This document shows, one piece after another, positions 36,081-43,818 of a DNA stretch of 64,000 bases. Origin of the DNA: Chitinophagales bacterium (GTDB lineage Bacteria; Bacteroidota; Bacteroidia; Chitinophagales; BACL12); the NCBI GenBank assembly GCA_020636645.1, contig JACJXO010000005.1:109363-173362 (forward strand), in the 5' to 3' direction. The notes under the pieces were generated by a model. The model made no database searches, was not told the DNA's origin, and saw only the letters and a program-made list of their open reading frames with translations. The translations under genes were made by a program, and so were the position numbers. Each line of letters starts with the position of its first letter. Position 1 is the first letter of the stretch.

Positions 36081-36415
36081 AAAAAATGCGGACTACAGGC
36101 ACTCTGTACTCCGCACTCTAACCATTTTGTGCCCAGGACTGGACTTCCCGCCTTCCGTGTTTTGAAAGATGGGAGTGGCGGGATAAACTTCTCGTCCAGT
36201 CCCGTTTAGCCAAACAAAAAATGCGGACCACAGGCACTCTGTACTCCGCACTCTAACCATTTTGTGCCCAGGACTGGACTTCCCGCCTTCCGTGTTTTGA
36301 AAGATAGGAGTGGCGGGATAAACTTCTCGTCCAGTCCCGTTTAGCCAAACAAAAAATGCGGACCACAGGCACTCTGTACTCCGCACTCTAACCATTTTGT
36401 GCCCAGGACTGGACT
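36081..36415 (-). repeat. 2.5 tandem copies of a 135-bp unit containing the tRNA-Leu 3' end
   Basis: Copy 1 is 36081-36215, copy 2 36216-36350, and copy 3 is partial, 36351-36415, merging into the real tRNA. Read on the minus strand, each unit has the last 16 nt of tRNA-Leu, its 3' flank, a terminator hairpin and then about 70 bp of spacer. Copies differ by very few bases (e.g. GACTACAGG against GACCACAGG). The spacer is itself palindromic: GGACTGGAC...GTCCAGTCC outside and TCCCGCC...GGCGGGA inside. The unit is a multiple of three, which explains a long but spurious frame across it. Confidence 0.95.
36351..36385 (-). terminator. terminator downstream of tRNA-Leu
   Basis: On the minus strand TGCGGA pairs with TCCGCA, with an inner CAG/CTG helix, followed by six T. 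It starts 15 nt after the tRNA 3' end. Copies of the same hairpin occur at 36216-36250 and 36081-36115, so three terminators stand in series. Confidence 0.75.
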
Positions 36416-36483
36416 CGAACCAGCACAGCCTTGCGGCCACTACCCCCTCAAAGTAGCGTGTCTACCAATTTCACCACCTGGGC
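36400..36483 (-). tRNA. tRNA-Leu (anticodon GAG)
   Basis: 84 nt. Acceptor stem GCCCAGG/CCTGGGC with discriminator A at 36400; D arm; anticodon stem CTACT/GGTAG around loop TTGAGGG, giving anticodon GAG (codons CUC and CUU); long class II variable arm (GGCC..GCAA..GGC); T arm CTGG-TTCGAGT-CCAG. The 3' CCA is not encoded (next bases are CAA). A -7 element lies 9 nt upstream. Confidence 0.96.
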
Positions 36484-36492
36484 AGGGGACTG

Positions 36493-36500
36493 CAAAGGTA
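36493..36500 (-). promoter_or_regulatory. -7 element TACCTTTG for tRNA-Leu
   Basis: TACCTTTG on the minus strand, ending 9 nt before the mature tRNA 5' end at 36483, as expected for a short 5' leader. Confidence 0.6.
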
Positions 36501-36587
36501 TGCGAAAAAAGAGATTGCAGAAAATACCTGATAAAAAAGACGGATGATCATGCCTGAACACATGATGTCATGCAACCAATAGGAGTA

Positions 36588-36729
36588 ATCAGGCCTCTTG
36601 GTGGTAAGTGTTTGGTGACGGTTTGTTCATGTATGCTTCCCCTGCCACGGTAACGCATATCATTTATCAGATCTAAAGAGCAACTGTCAACCCACCCTGA
36701 TCGCAGGCCGAAAGGCCTGCTTTTTTTTT
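36588..36729 (+). ncRNA. candidate structured small RNA ending in a strong terminator
   Basis: The 247 bp between tRNA-Leu and pspC holds no convincing gene, yet a strong + strand terminator ends it with no + strand gene upstream. Upstream pairing is consistent with a long irregular stem: ATCAG (588-592) with CTGAT (697-701), a 7-nt bulge, then GGTGG (600-604) with CCACC (692-696). Inside, TATGC and GCATA (about 36632 and 36655) can form a hairpin. A possible promoter TTTG-N17-TATGCTTC at about 36611-36639 would give a shorter RNA of about 85 nt. The long closed stem is reminiscent of 6S RNA, but I cannot confirm a family. Confidence 0.35.
36703..36729 (+). terminator. Rho-independent terminator of the candidate small RNA
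   Basis: Perfect 7-bp stem GCAGGCC/GGCCTGC, GAAA tetraloop, nine T (36721-36729). The T tract is on the + strand only, so it does not serve pspC, which is transcribed towards it from the other side. Confidence 0.85.
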
Positions 36730-36730
36730 G

Positions 36731-36949
36731 TCAGAGATCACGTAACGGGCTCATGAACCCACGCATATAATCACGAAGCTTCAGCACAAATGCCATACTC
36801 ATATAAATGATCAGCGGAGAGCCGAGCGTCATGAATGTGGCATAGACAAAGAACAGCCTGATACGTGACGCAGCAATTCCGAGTTTGTCACCCCAATAGG
36901 CGCAAACACCGAACACACCGGTCTCTACCATATATTTCAGCTGCCTCAT
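36731..36949 (-). CDS. PspC domain protein
   Basis: 72 residues. FGVCAYWGDKLGIAASRIRL followed by FFVYATFMTLGSPLIIYMSM is the PspC fold: a short amphipathic start and one or two membrane helices. PspC relatives sense membrane stress in Proteobacteria; in Bacteroidota such stand-alone copies are common and uncharacterised. It starts 6 nt after the DUF2851 stop. Confidence 0.88.
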   Translation of the reverse strand: MRQLKYMVETGVFGVCAYWGDKLGIAASRIRLFFVYATFMTLGSPLIIYMSMAFVLKLRDYMRGFMSPLRDL

Positions 36950-36955
36950 CTCTTA

Positions 36956-38221
36956 TCAAATATAAGTCACCTTTTGCAGATGTCTGTAACCAATAGGACA
37001 GGATAGGCAACGCTTTTGGTTGCAAAATGTTTTAAACAATTGCAGAAGAGCCTGTGAATCGCCTGCATGCCTGGCTTGTATGCCATGCTTTTTCCACTTT
37101 CGGATGATTTCATTGTCTTCGGCCGGAATCTGTTCCAGCAGATCCAGCGCCCGCTCTACACCGGGATCATCTGCCTGCTGCTGCCCCCAAAGCAGGAGCA
37201 GCGGCACTACGGCATTGATAAGAATGCTGTCAATGGTCCCCTTTCCCAACCTGGCAGAATGTGGAACCGATGCATGTTTCAGGTGGACATGTTCTTTCCA
37301 GTAGGCAGAAGCTTCTGTCTGGAACATCTGCTGCAGGGTCTTGTAATCTGCTTTCTGGATGGCAGCGAACAAACGCGGTGTTTCCTGCACAATGGCCGCC
37401 AGCTGACTTAATCTGACCCCTGGGAAATGTGCCGGCCTGAGCCTGCCAAACTTCCATTGGCCCGGTGGCAAAGATTCCAGACCATGCAGCTTTCTCAGAT
37501 GACGGTACCGGCTCTGCAGCTCCAGCGGCATCAGCTCCTGAAAACCCGCCTCCAGCATGCCCGCCTGACCCAGCAATAACGCCTCCGCCATCAATGGATC
37601 ATGGCTGTGTTTCTGAAGCAATTTTAAAGGAATACTCCTGGCTACCTGCTCCATGGGCTCAGCATTGACAGGATTTCCCAATGCACGGGCAATAAGCTGC
37701 CAGGCCGTTTCATCCCAGTCGCCGCGATTCATTTCCAGCCTCTGTGCTATCACCATAGCCTTGTCTTCAAGACGGCCCACTGCCAATCTTCCAAGCCAGG
37801 ACAATAATTCTGTATCTGTTGCCACCGGAAGACTGCCCGCACAGGGTATCCACCGGCCGGAGTGCATCCATTGTCTGTACTTGTCCAGTAATTCGGGTTT
37901 GATCCTCTTGCCCAGCTCAATGGTTGGTATCGCCGGCATTTCACTGTCTTTCTCCAGTACCACATGCAGGATAACATTGTTGTAGGCAGGATCGTGGTGG
38001 TGACCATGCTCCTTCCATTGCGAGCTGCGCAGATGTAACTCAGCGTTTCCCGCCCAAAGTGTATCGCCTATGCGAATACGTGCATGGCTGAAATCAGGGC
38101 CTGCATGATGGTTCTGGGTGCCGGGGTGCAGTATATCTACCGCCTCACCGTCTGTGGTGTTTAAAGCAGCATGATCAAACAGCCGCATTTTCCAGATGAA
38201 TTGGAATAAAGCTTCGTTCAT
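36956..38221 (-). CDS. DUF2851 family protein
   Basis: About 421 residues from ATG 38221 (MNEALFQFIWKMRLFD), which matches the usual family N-terminus; an ATG at 38287 would add a hydrophobic stretch that reads into pyrF. GPDFSHARIRIGDTLWAGNA followed by ELHLRSSQWKEHGH, with the repeated His, is the conserved core. The C-terminus carries CNQKRCLSCPIG, a possible metal site. Function unknown, restricted mainly to Bacteroidota. Confidence 0.88.
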   Translation of the reverse strand: MNEALFQFIWKMRLFDHAALNTTDGEAVDILHPGTQNHHAGPDFSHARIRIGDTLWAGNAELHLRSSQWKEHGHHHDPAYNNVILHVVLEKDSEMPAIPTIELGKRIKPELLDKYRQWMHSGRWIPCAGSLPVATDTELLSWLGRLAVGRLEDKAMVIAQRLEMNRGDWDETAWQLIARALGNPVNAEPMEQVARSIPLKLLQKHSHDPLMAEALLLGQAGMLEAGFQELMPLELQSRYRHLRKLHGLESLPPGQWKFGRLRPAHFPGVRLSQLAAIVQETPRLFAAIQKADYKTLQQMFQTEASAYWKEHVHLKHASVPHSARLGKGTIDSILINAVVPLLLLWGQQQADDPGVERALDLLEQIPAEDNEIIRKWKKHGIQARHAGDSQALLQLFKTFCNQKRCLSCPIGYRHLQKVTYI

Positions 38222-38267
38222 GAGGGTAAGCATGAGCGATGGAAAGATATTAAAAAAACGGAATAGA

Positions 38268-39083
38268 TCAAAGATTCTGCTCGGCAAGCAGGCTGCTCAT
38301 CTCAGCAGCCAGGATCGAAGCTTTTGCTGCAGCAGCTTCCTGGAAGTCATCGCCGGAAGATGCGTAAATGATATCACGTGTTGAATTGATCAGTAAACCA
38401 CCATCGGTATTCAAACCTGACTGAGCCACTGCACGAAGATCTCCACCTTGTGCACCCACTCCGGGTACCAGCAGGAAATGATCAGGTATGATCTTCCTGA
38501 TTCCGGCAAATGCCTCCGGATGGGTGGCGCCAACTACGAACATGGTGTTGCCGGTATCTCCCCATGCTGCAGTGCGTCGCATCACCCGCTCGAAGAGGGT
38601 TTCTCCGTTCTCCTGCATGTGCTGAAAATCTGCAGAACCCTTATTGGAGGTCAGCCCTAGTACTATGACCCATTTGTCATCGAATGAAAGAAATGGGGTC
38701 ACACTGTCTTCGCCCATATAGGGAGCAACGGTTACCGCATCGAAAGGCATTTGCTTGAAAAATGCTTCCGCATATCGGGCAGATGTGTTACCGATATCTC
38801 CCCGCTTGGCATCTGCTATCCGGAAATGGGTGTCGGGCAGATATGATGCGGTCATTTCCAGCTGTTCCCAACCCTTACTTCCGTATGCTTCATAGAATGC
38901 CACATTCGGTTTATAAGCCACACAATGGTCACGGGTGGCATCAATGATCTCCTTGTTGAATGCAAACAGGGGGTACTTCTCTTTCAGAAACTTTTGAGGG
39001 ACCTTCTGCAGGTCGGTGTCCAGTCCTACGCAGAGAAAGTTGCGATGGCTTTTTATAGTATCTGCCAGCTCCTGTCTCTTCAT
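38268..39083 (-). CDS. pyrF: orotidine 5'-phosphate decarboxylase (type 2)
   Basis: Forms UMP in pyrimidine synthesis. 271 residues of the longer subgroup. FLCVGLDTDLQKVP opens the barrel, DAKRGDIGNTSARY is the catalytic Asp-Lys-Asp motif, and VPGVGAQGGDL and SGLNTDGGLLINSTRDI form the phosphate grip. It overlaps the nfu gene by 4 nt. Confidence 0.97.
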   Translation of the reverse strand: MKRQELADTIKSHRNFLCVGLDTDLQKVPQKFLKEKYPLFAFNKEIIDATRDHCVAYKPNVAFYEAYGSKGWEQLEMTASYLPDTHFRIADAKRGDIGNTSARYAEAFFKQMPFDAVTVAPYMGEDSVTPFLSFDDKWVIVLGLTSNKGSADFQHMQENGETLFERVMRRTAAWGDTGNTMFVVGATHPEAFAGIRKIIPDHFLLVPGVGAQGGDLRAVAQSGLNTDGGLLINSTRDIIYASSGDDFQEAAAAKASILAAEMSSLLAEQNL

Positions 39084-39331
39084 GAAACAGCAGAAACGGT
39101 TTCTATACCCTTGATCTGTGGAATGGCACTGCGGATGGATTCTTCCACACCCGCCTTCATGGTCATGAAACTCATGGGGCAGCTTTCGCAGGCACCCAGC
39201 AACCGCACCCTCACCACGAGGTCTTCTGTGATCTCCACGATCTCGATGTCACCACCATCGGCCTTCAGATAGGGACGAATAGTATCCAGTGATGATTCAA
39301 CCTGCTCGTATATGGCGGTGTCTGAACTCAT
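39080..39331 (-). CDS. NifU C-terminal (Nfu) domain Fe-S scaffold protein
   Basis: About 83 residues. IRPYLKADGGDIEIVEI and LGACESCPMSFMTM carry the conserved glycines and the CxxC that holds a 4Fe-4S cluster between subunits. I chose ATG 39331 (MSSDTAIYEQ) because the earlier ATGs (39349, 39337) lie within or next to a TACCTTTG -7 element. The Mrp ATPase gene is just upstream; both act in Fe-S cluster delivery. Confidence 0.9.
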   Translation of the reverse strand: MSSDTAIYEQVESSLDTIRPYLKADGGDIEIVEITEDLVVRVRLLGACESCPMSFMTMKAGVEESIRSAIPQIKGIETVSAVS

Positions 39332-39338
39332 TGTCATA

Positions 39339-39346
39339 CAAAGGTA
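39339..39346 (-). promoter_or_regulatory. -7 element TACCTTTG for nfu
   Basis: Exact TACCTTTG on the minus strand, 7 nt before the ATG at 39331 and between the mrp stop and nfu. It suggests nfu-pyrF can be expressed apart from mrp. No clear -33 box. Confidence 0.45.
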
Positions 39347-39354
39347 CAACGCAA

Positions 39355-40464
39355 TCAGGTGTATTTGATATCCACTTTTTTAGTGGGTTGCAGTTCTTCA
39401 TTTCTGATGGCGATATACCTGGCTGTATTGAAAACCAGATCTTCCCAGGCCTCCTGAACTGGATTTGTCTGATCTAACATGACCGGATTACCCGTATCGC
39501 CACCTTCACGAATGGATTCCACTATCGGAATTCGACCCAGCACCGGCACTTTCAGTTCATCTGCCAGCTGCTGCCCGCCGTCTTTTCCAAACAGGTAATA
39601 TTTGTTTTGAGGTAACTCCGGCGGACTAAACCATGCCATGTTCTCCACAACACCCAGAATAGGTACCGTAATATTTGCCATATGGAACATGGCCGCTGCC
39701 TTTCTTGCATCTGCCAGTGCAACCTCCTGTGGAGTGGTCACGATAACGGCACCGGTAACAGGCATGGTCTGCACCATGGTAAGATGAATATCGCCCGTTC
39801 CGGGAGGCAGGTCGATGATCAGATAGTCCAGCTCTCCCCAGTTGGTATCTGTTACAAATTGTCTCAGTGCTGAACTCACCATCGGCCCACGCCAGACCAC
39901 CGCCTGGGTATCATCCACCAGAAACCCGATGGACAGGATCTTCAGACCATGCTTTTCTACCGGCTGCATCATCTGCTTTCCGTCTTCCTGCTTCACCTTC
40001 GGTTTTTCGTTCCTGACATCCAGCATGATGGGAACAGAAGGACCGTATATGTCAGCATCCATGATGCCAACCTTGGCACCTGATTTTGCCAGACCTAAAG
40101 CAAGATTGACAGATACTGTGCTTTTTCCCACTCCTCCTTTGCCGGAGCATACAGCAATGATGTTCCTCACTCCAGGAAGGATGTCCTGATCCTGCTGACG
40201 TGTGGAGGTCACTCTGGCCCCCATGGTGATATCCACTTCTAATTCTTCACTTACCAGTTTGCGGATGGCTGTGCGGCAGGCATGCTCTATCTGGTCCTTC
40301 ATCGGGCAGGCAGGAGTGGTCAGCTCTACCATAAAAGAAACAGTATTGCCACTGACCTTCAGGTCTTTGACCATACCCAGGGTAACAATGTCTTTGTGCA
40401 GATCAGGATCATCCACATAGCTCAGGGCTTTCAATATATCGGTCTCATGTACAGGCATGAACAA
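39355..40464 (-). CDS. Mrp/NBP35-family Fe-S carrier ATPase
   Basis: 369 residues. An N-terminal MIP18/DUF59 domain (about 1-90) precedes the P-loop ATPase: deviant Walker A CSGKGGVGKSTVSVNL, MDADIYGPSVP, and IIDLPPGTGDIHLT. The C-terminal CxxC seen in many Mrp proteins is absent; the corresponding stretch reads ENMAWFSPPELPQNKYYLFG. It probably delivers Fe-S clusters to apoproteins. The start may be ATG 40464 or 40458. Confidence 0.93.
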   Translation of the reverse strand: MFMPVHETDILKALSYVDDPDLHKDIVTLGMVKDLKVSGNTVSFMVELTTPACPMKDQIEHACRTAIRKLVSEELEVDITMGARVTSTRQQDQDILPGVRNIIAVCSGKGGVGKSTVSVNLALGLAKSGAKVGIMDADIYGPSVPIMLDVRNEKPKVKQEDGKQMMQPVEKHGLKILSIGFLVDDTQAVVWRGPMVSSALRQFVTDTNWGELDYLIIDLPPGTGDIHLTMVQTMPVTGAVIVTTPQEVALADARKAAAMFHMANITVPILGVVENMAWFSPPELPQNKYYLFGKDGGQQLADELKVPVLGRIPIVESIREGGDTGNPVMLDQTNPVQEAWEDLVFNTARYIAIRNEELQPTKKVDIKYT

Positions 40465-40477
40465 GGCTTGTTTTGCA

Positions 40478-40485
40478 CAAAACTA
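40478..40485 (-). promoter_or_regulatory. -7 element TAGTTTTG for mrp
   Basis: The minus strand reads TAGTTTTG, 13 nt before the mrp ATG at 40464. It would lead the mrp-nfu-pyrF-DUF2851-pspC series. Confidence 0.5.
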
Positions 40486-40543
40486 TAACTGAATGTTGAA
40501 TGAATTGTTTAACCTTTGCGGGAGATGCCGGTCAGAAGCTACA

Positions 40544-40573
40544 TTTGGTAATTTCTGCACACGGTTATATTTG
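40544..40573 (+). promoter_or_regulatory. topA promoter (TTTG-N18-TATATTTG)
   Basis: -33 TTTG at 40544-40547, 18-nt spacer, -7 TATATTTG at 40566-40573; the ATG follows 30 nt later. This element lies inside an open frame that extends upstream of topA, showing that frame is not the true N-terminus. Confidence 0.72.
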
Positions 40574-40603
40574 CATCATATAAAAGGAAGAGGAGACCGG
40601 TAC

Positions 40604-42934
40604 ATGACGAAGAATCTGATGATCGTTGAGTCGCCCGCCAAGGCGAAGACCATTGAGAAATTTTTAGGCAAAGACTTTACCGTAAAGTCTTGCTACGGCC
40701 ACATCCGCGACCTGGACAAGGGCAAGGATTCCATTGACTACGAAAAGGATTTCAAGCCCAGATACATCATTCCTGCCGATAAAAAAGACGTGGTCAAGGA
40801 ACTGAAAAAACTGGCCAAATCAGCCGAAGAGATCTGGCTCGCAACGGATGAAGACCGCGAAGGCGAGGCTATTTCCTGGCATCTCTGCGAAGTCCTGGGC
40901 ATAGACCCGAAGACCGCCAAACGCATTGTATTTCATGAGATCACCAAGACTGCCATACAGCATGCGGTAGATCAACCCAGACAAATAGACCTGAACCTGG
41001 TCAATGCACAGCAGGCCAGGAGGGTGTTGGATCGCATTGTGGGTTTTGAACTCTCTCCATTATTATGGAAGAAGGTGAATCTGTCAAGATCACTCAGCGC
41101 CGGCCGGGTGCAGTCTGTGGCTGTGCGCATCCTGGTGGAAAGAGAAATGGAGATCAACGGCTTTGAGGCTACCTCTTCCTTCAAAGTAAGTGCAAGGCTG
41201 ATAGCCAAAGAAGGGAAAAAGAAGCATAAGGTAAAGGCTGAACTCCCCGATAAACTGGCTACCGAAGAACAGGCTGCCGCTTTCCTGGATTCCTGTAATG
41301 GAGCAGTGTACACGGTTGATGATGTATCGGTCAAACCCGGCAAACGCAGTCCTTCAGCTCCTTTCACTACCTCCACTCTGCAACAGGAAGCATCCTCCAA
41401 ACTGGGCTTTTCTGTGGCCCGTACCATGATGATCGCACAGAAGCTCTATGAGGAGGGGCATATCACCTACATGCGAACTGACAGTGTCAACCTGTCTGAA
41501 CAGGCCATCTCTGCCGCAGCTGATGAGATCAGCAAAAAGTATGGTAAAGAGTATTCTGAGCCAAGACGGTACAAGACGAAATCAGGCAATGCCCAGGAGG
41601 CACACGAAGCCATCCGCCCTACTTATATAGAAATAGAGGAAGCAGGCTCCTCTGCTGATGAAAAGAAACTCTATAAGTTGATCTGGCGCAGAACCATGGC
41701 TTCGCAAATGGCCGAAGCAAGGCTGGAGAAAACCACAGTGAATATTGACATCAGTACTGCCAAAGAATTTCTGGTGGCAAAAGGTGAGGTCATTTTGTTT
41801 GACGGTTTCCTGAAACTCTATACCGATTCACGCGACGAAGACAGTGAACAGGAAGACTCCGGCATCCTGCCTCCGCTCAAAGCCGGCGATGTACTGGACC
41901 TGGAAGATATGCAGGCTGTGCAGCGATATACCAAACATCCGCCCAGATATACTGAAGCATCACTTGTCAAAAAGTTGGAAGAACTGGGCATTGGCAGACC
42001 TTCCACCTATGCACCTACCATCTCTACCATCCAGAAAAGAGGCTATGTAGAGAAGCGTGACAAGGAAGGTACACCACGTGCCTATGTGCAGTTACAGCTT
42101 ACAGACGGGAAAGTGGAACGCGAAGTGCTGAGTGAAAATACAGGGGCTGAAAAAGCTAAACTTTTTCCAACAGACCTGGGTATTCTGGTCAACGAATTTC
42201 TGGTGCAGTATTTTGGCGAGATCCTGGATTACGGATTTACCGCTTCTGTGGAAGAACAATTCGATGAGATCTCTGTGGGTCACCAGGACTGGCCGGAAAT
42301 GATCCGTGAATTCTATGATCCTTTCAGCAAGACCGTCAAGGATACAGAGGCCAATGCACAAAGGGTCAAGGGCGAACGTATCCTCGGAACCGATCCTCAA
42401 TCCGGCAAGCAGGTCAAAGTGCTGATGGGCAAATATGGTCCCATGGCCATGATCGGTGAAGCGGAGGATGAAGAGAAACCACGCTTTGCAGGATTGCTGA
42501 AAGACCAGGACCTGCAGTCTATCACCCTGGAAGAAGCACTCAAATTATTTGACCTTCCGCGGACGGTCGGCTCCAGAGACGGAGAAGACATCGTGGCCGC
42601 TATCGGGCGCTTCGGGCCCTACCTGCGCTACAAGGGCAAATTTTACAGCATTCCTAAAACACATGATCCTATCAGCATCAGTTTGGAAGACTCTCTGGAG
42701 GTGATCAGGGCAAAGGATGAGAAAGATGCCAATATCATGATCCACAACTGGGAGAAAGAAGGCATCCAGGTACTGAACGGTCGCTATGGCCCTTATATAA
42801 AGGTGGGTAAACTGAACTACAAGATCCCCAAAGGAGAAACGGCAGAACACCTGTCGCTGGACCGGGTCAAAGAGATCATCGCCGATTCAGAACCAACCGG
42901 AAAAGGCCGGCGTTTTTCCAGAAAAGGCAGTTGA
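40604..42934 (+). CDS. topA: DNA topoisomerase I
   Basis: Type IA topoisomerase relaxing negative supercoils. 776 residues from ATG 40604 (MTKNLMIVESPAKAKTIEKF), which is the canonical start; a longer frame from 40493 runs over the promoter. The TOPRIM domain has ATDEDREGEAISWHL, the strand-passage tyrosine is in GHITYMRTDSVNLS, and LGIGRPSTYAPTISTIQ is conserved. The C-terminus has three repeats (GKYGPMAMIG, GRFGPYLRYKG, GRYGPYIKVG) instead of zinc fingers. Confidence 0.97.
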   Translation: MTKNLMIVESPAKAKTIEKFLGKDFTVKSCYGHIRDLDKGKDSIDYEKDFKPRYIIPADKKDVVKELKKLAKSAEEIWLATDEDREGEAISWHLCEVLGIDPKTAKRIVFHEITKTAIQHAVDQPRQIDLNLVNAQQARRVLDRIVGFELSPLLWKKVNLSRSLSAGRVQSVAVRILVEREMEINGFEATSSFKVSARLIAKEGKKKHKVKAELPDKLATEEQAAAFLDSCNGAVYTVDDVSVKPGKRSPSAPFTTSTLQQEASSKLGFSVARTMMIAQKLYEEGHITYMRTDSVNLSEQAISAAADEISKKYGKEYSEPRRYKTKSGNAQEAHEAIRPTYIEIEEAGSSADEKKLYKLIWRRTMASQMAEARLEKTTVNIDISTAKEFLVAKGEVILFDGFLKLYTDSRDEDSEQEDSGILPPLKAGDVLDLEDMQAVQRYTKHPPRYTEASLVKKLEELGIGRPSTYAPTISTIQKRGYVEKRDKEGTPRAYVQLQLTDGKVEREVLSENTGAEKAKLFPTDLGILVNEFLVQYFGEILDYGFTASVEEQFDEISVGHQDWPEMIREFYDPFSKTVKDTEANAQRVKGERILGTDPQSGKQVKVLMGKYGPMAMIGEAEDEEKPRFAGLLKDQDLQSITLEEALKLFDLPRTVGSRDGEDIVAAIGRFGPYLRYKGKFYSIPKTHDPISISLEDSLEVIRAKDEKDANIMIHNWEKEGIQVLNGRYGPYIKVGKLNYKIPKGETAEHLSLDRVKEIIADSEPTGKGRRFSRKGS

Positions 42935-43818
42935 TGGCAGAAGCGTCTGAACGGGAGATCAAAGCACTCATCGCCCTGCTGGATGATACAGACAGGGAGG
43001 TCTTCGAACATGTTTCAGACAAACTGTTCTCTATGGGTCCGGGTGTTATCGGGGTACTCGAAGATGCCTATACTTCCATCGCAGACCAGCTGACCCAGCA
43101 ACGCATTGAGAATCTCATCCACAGCATCCAGTTTTCTCTCGTTAAGAAGGAACTGACAGAATGGATGCACAGTGAACCCGATGATCTGCTCAAAGGCCTG
43201 CTGATCATGAACCGATACCAGTATCCGCTTGCCGATGAAGATGCACTTATGCAGCGATGGCAGCAATTCAGAAAAGATATCTGGCTGGGATTGAATATGT
43301 ATCTTTCGCCGCTTGAACAGATCGATGTGGTCAACCAGGTACTGTTCGGTCAGGGCGGACTGACAGGAACCGATGAAGAAAAAGATGCAGCCCGATTCAG
43401 TTTCATCGGCCACGTGCTGGGATCAGGAAGAGGTAATCACTTTTCCATCGGGCTGATCTACCTGGCGCTTTGCCAGCAGCTGGGACTGCCCGTTTACGGA
43501 GTGCTGCTGCGCTCTCATTTCATCCTGGTAAGATGTCGCGAAGAGATCCTTCAGATCAGAGACCTGAATACATTGATAGATGAAGTGCTGTTTTATATAA
43601 ATCCGTACAACCGCGGACTCACCTTCAGCGAAAGAGAGATCCGGAATTATATTGAAAAGGCCGGACTGGAACCTGTGAAACATTATTTCCTGCCGGCCGG
43701 TAACCTGGAAGTAATGGCTGAATATCTGCGCTTCCTGCAGGATCAGTTCGCTGATTCAGGAGCACAGTGGAAATGTGATGACCTGGAACAACTCATCCAT
43801 TTGCTGGACAAGGCCTGA
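42934..43818 (+). CDS. transglutaminase-like family protein (SirB1-type)
   Basis: About 294 residues from ATG 42934, which overlaps the topA stop by one base (TGATG). An all-helical N-terminal half precedes a transglutaminase-like core resembling SirB1: HFSIGLIYLALCQQLGLPVY with the Cys and VLLRSHFILVR with the His. Enzymatic activity is unproven in this family. Converges on prfB with abutting stops. Confidence 0.78.
   Translation: MAEASEREIKALIALLDDTDREVFEHVSDKLFSMGPGVIGVLEDAYTSIADQLTQQRIENLIHSIQFSLVKKELTEWMHSEPDDLLKGLLIMNRYQYPLADEDALMQRWQQFRKDIWLGLNMYLSPLEQIDVVNQVLFGQGGLTGTDEEKDAARFSFIGHVLGSGRGNHFSIGLIYLALCQQLGLPVYGVLLRSHFILVRCREEILQIRDLNTLIDEVLFYINPYNRGLTFSEREIRNYIEKAGLEPVKHYFLPAGNLEVMAEYLRFLQDQFADSGAQWKCDDLEQLIHLLDKA

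Noticed and set aside
36081..36415. Possible CRISPR array
   Set aside because: Units are contiguous 135-bp copies without variable spacers and no cas genes are nearby; it is a tandem duplication of the tRNA 3' region.
36093..36440. 115-codon minus-strand frame with a 45-residue internal repeat
   Set aside because: The frame is open only because the repeat unit is 135 bp; it begins inside tRNA-Leu and passes through terminator hairpins.
40493..40603. 37-residue N-terminal extension of topA
   Set aside because: It runs through the TTTG-N18-TATATTTG promoter, and the canonical TopA start is the ATG at 40604.
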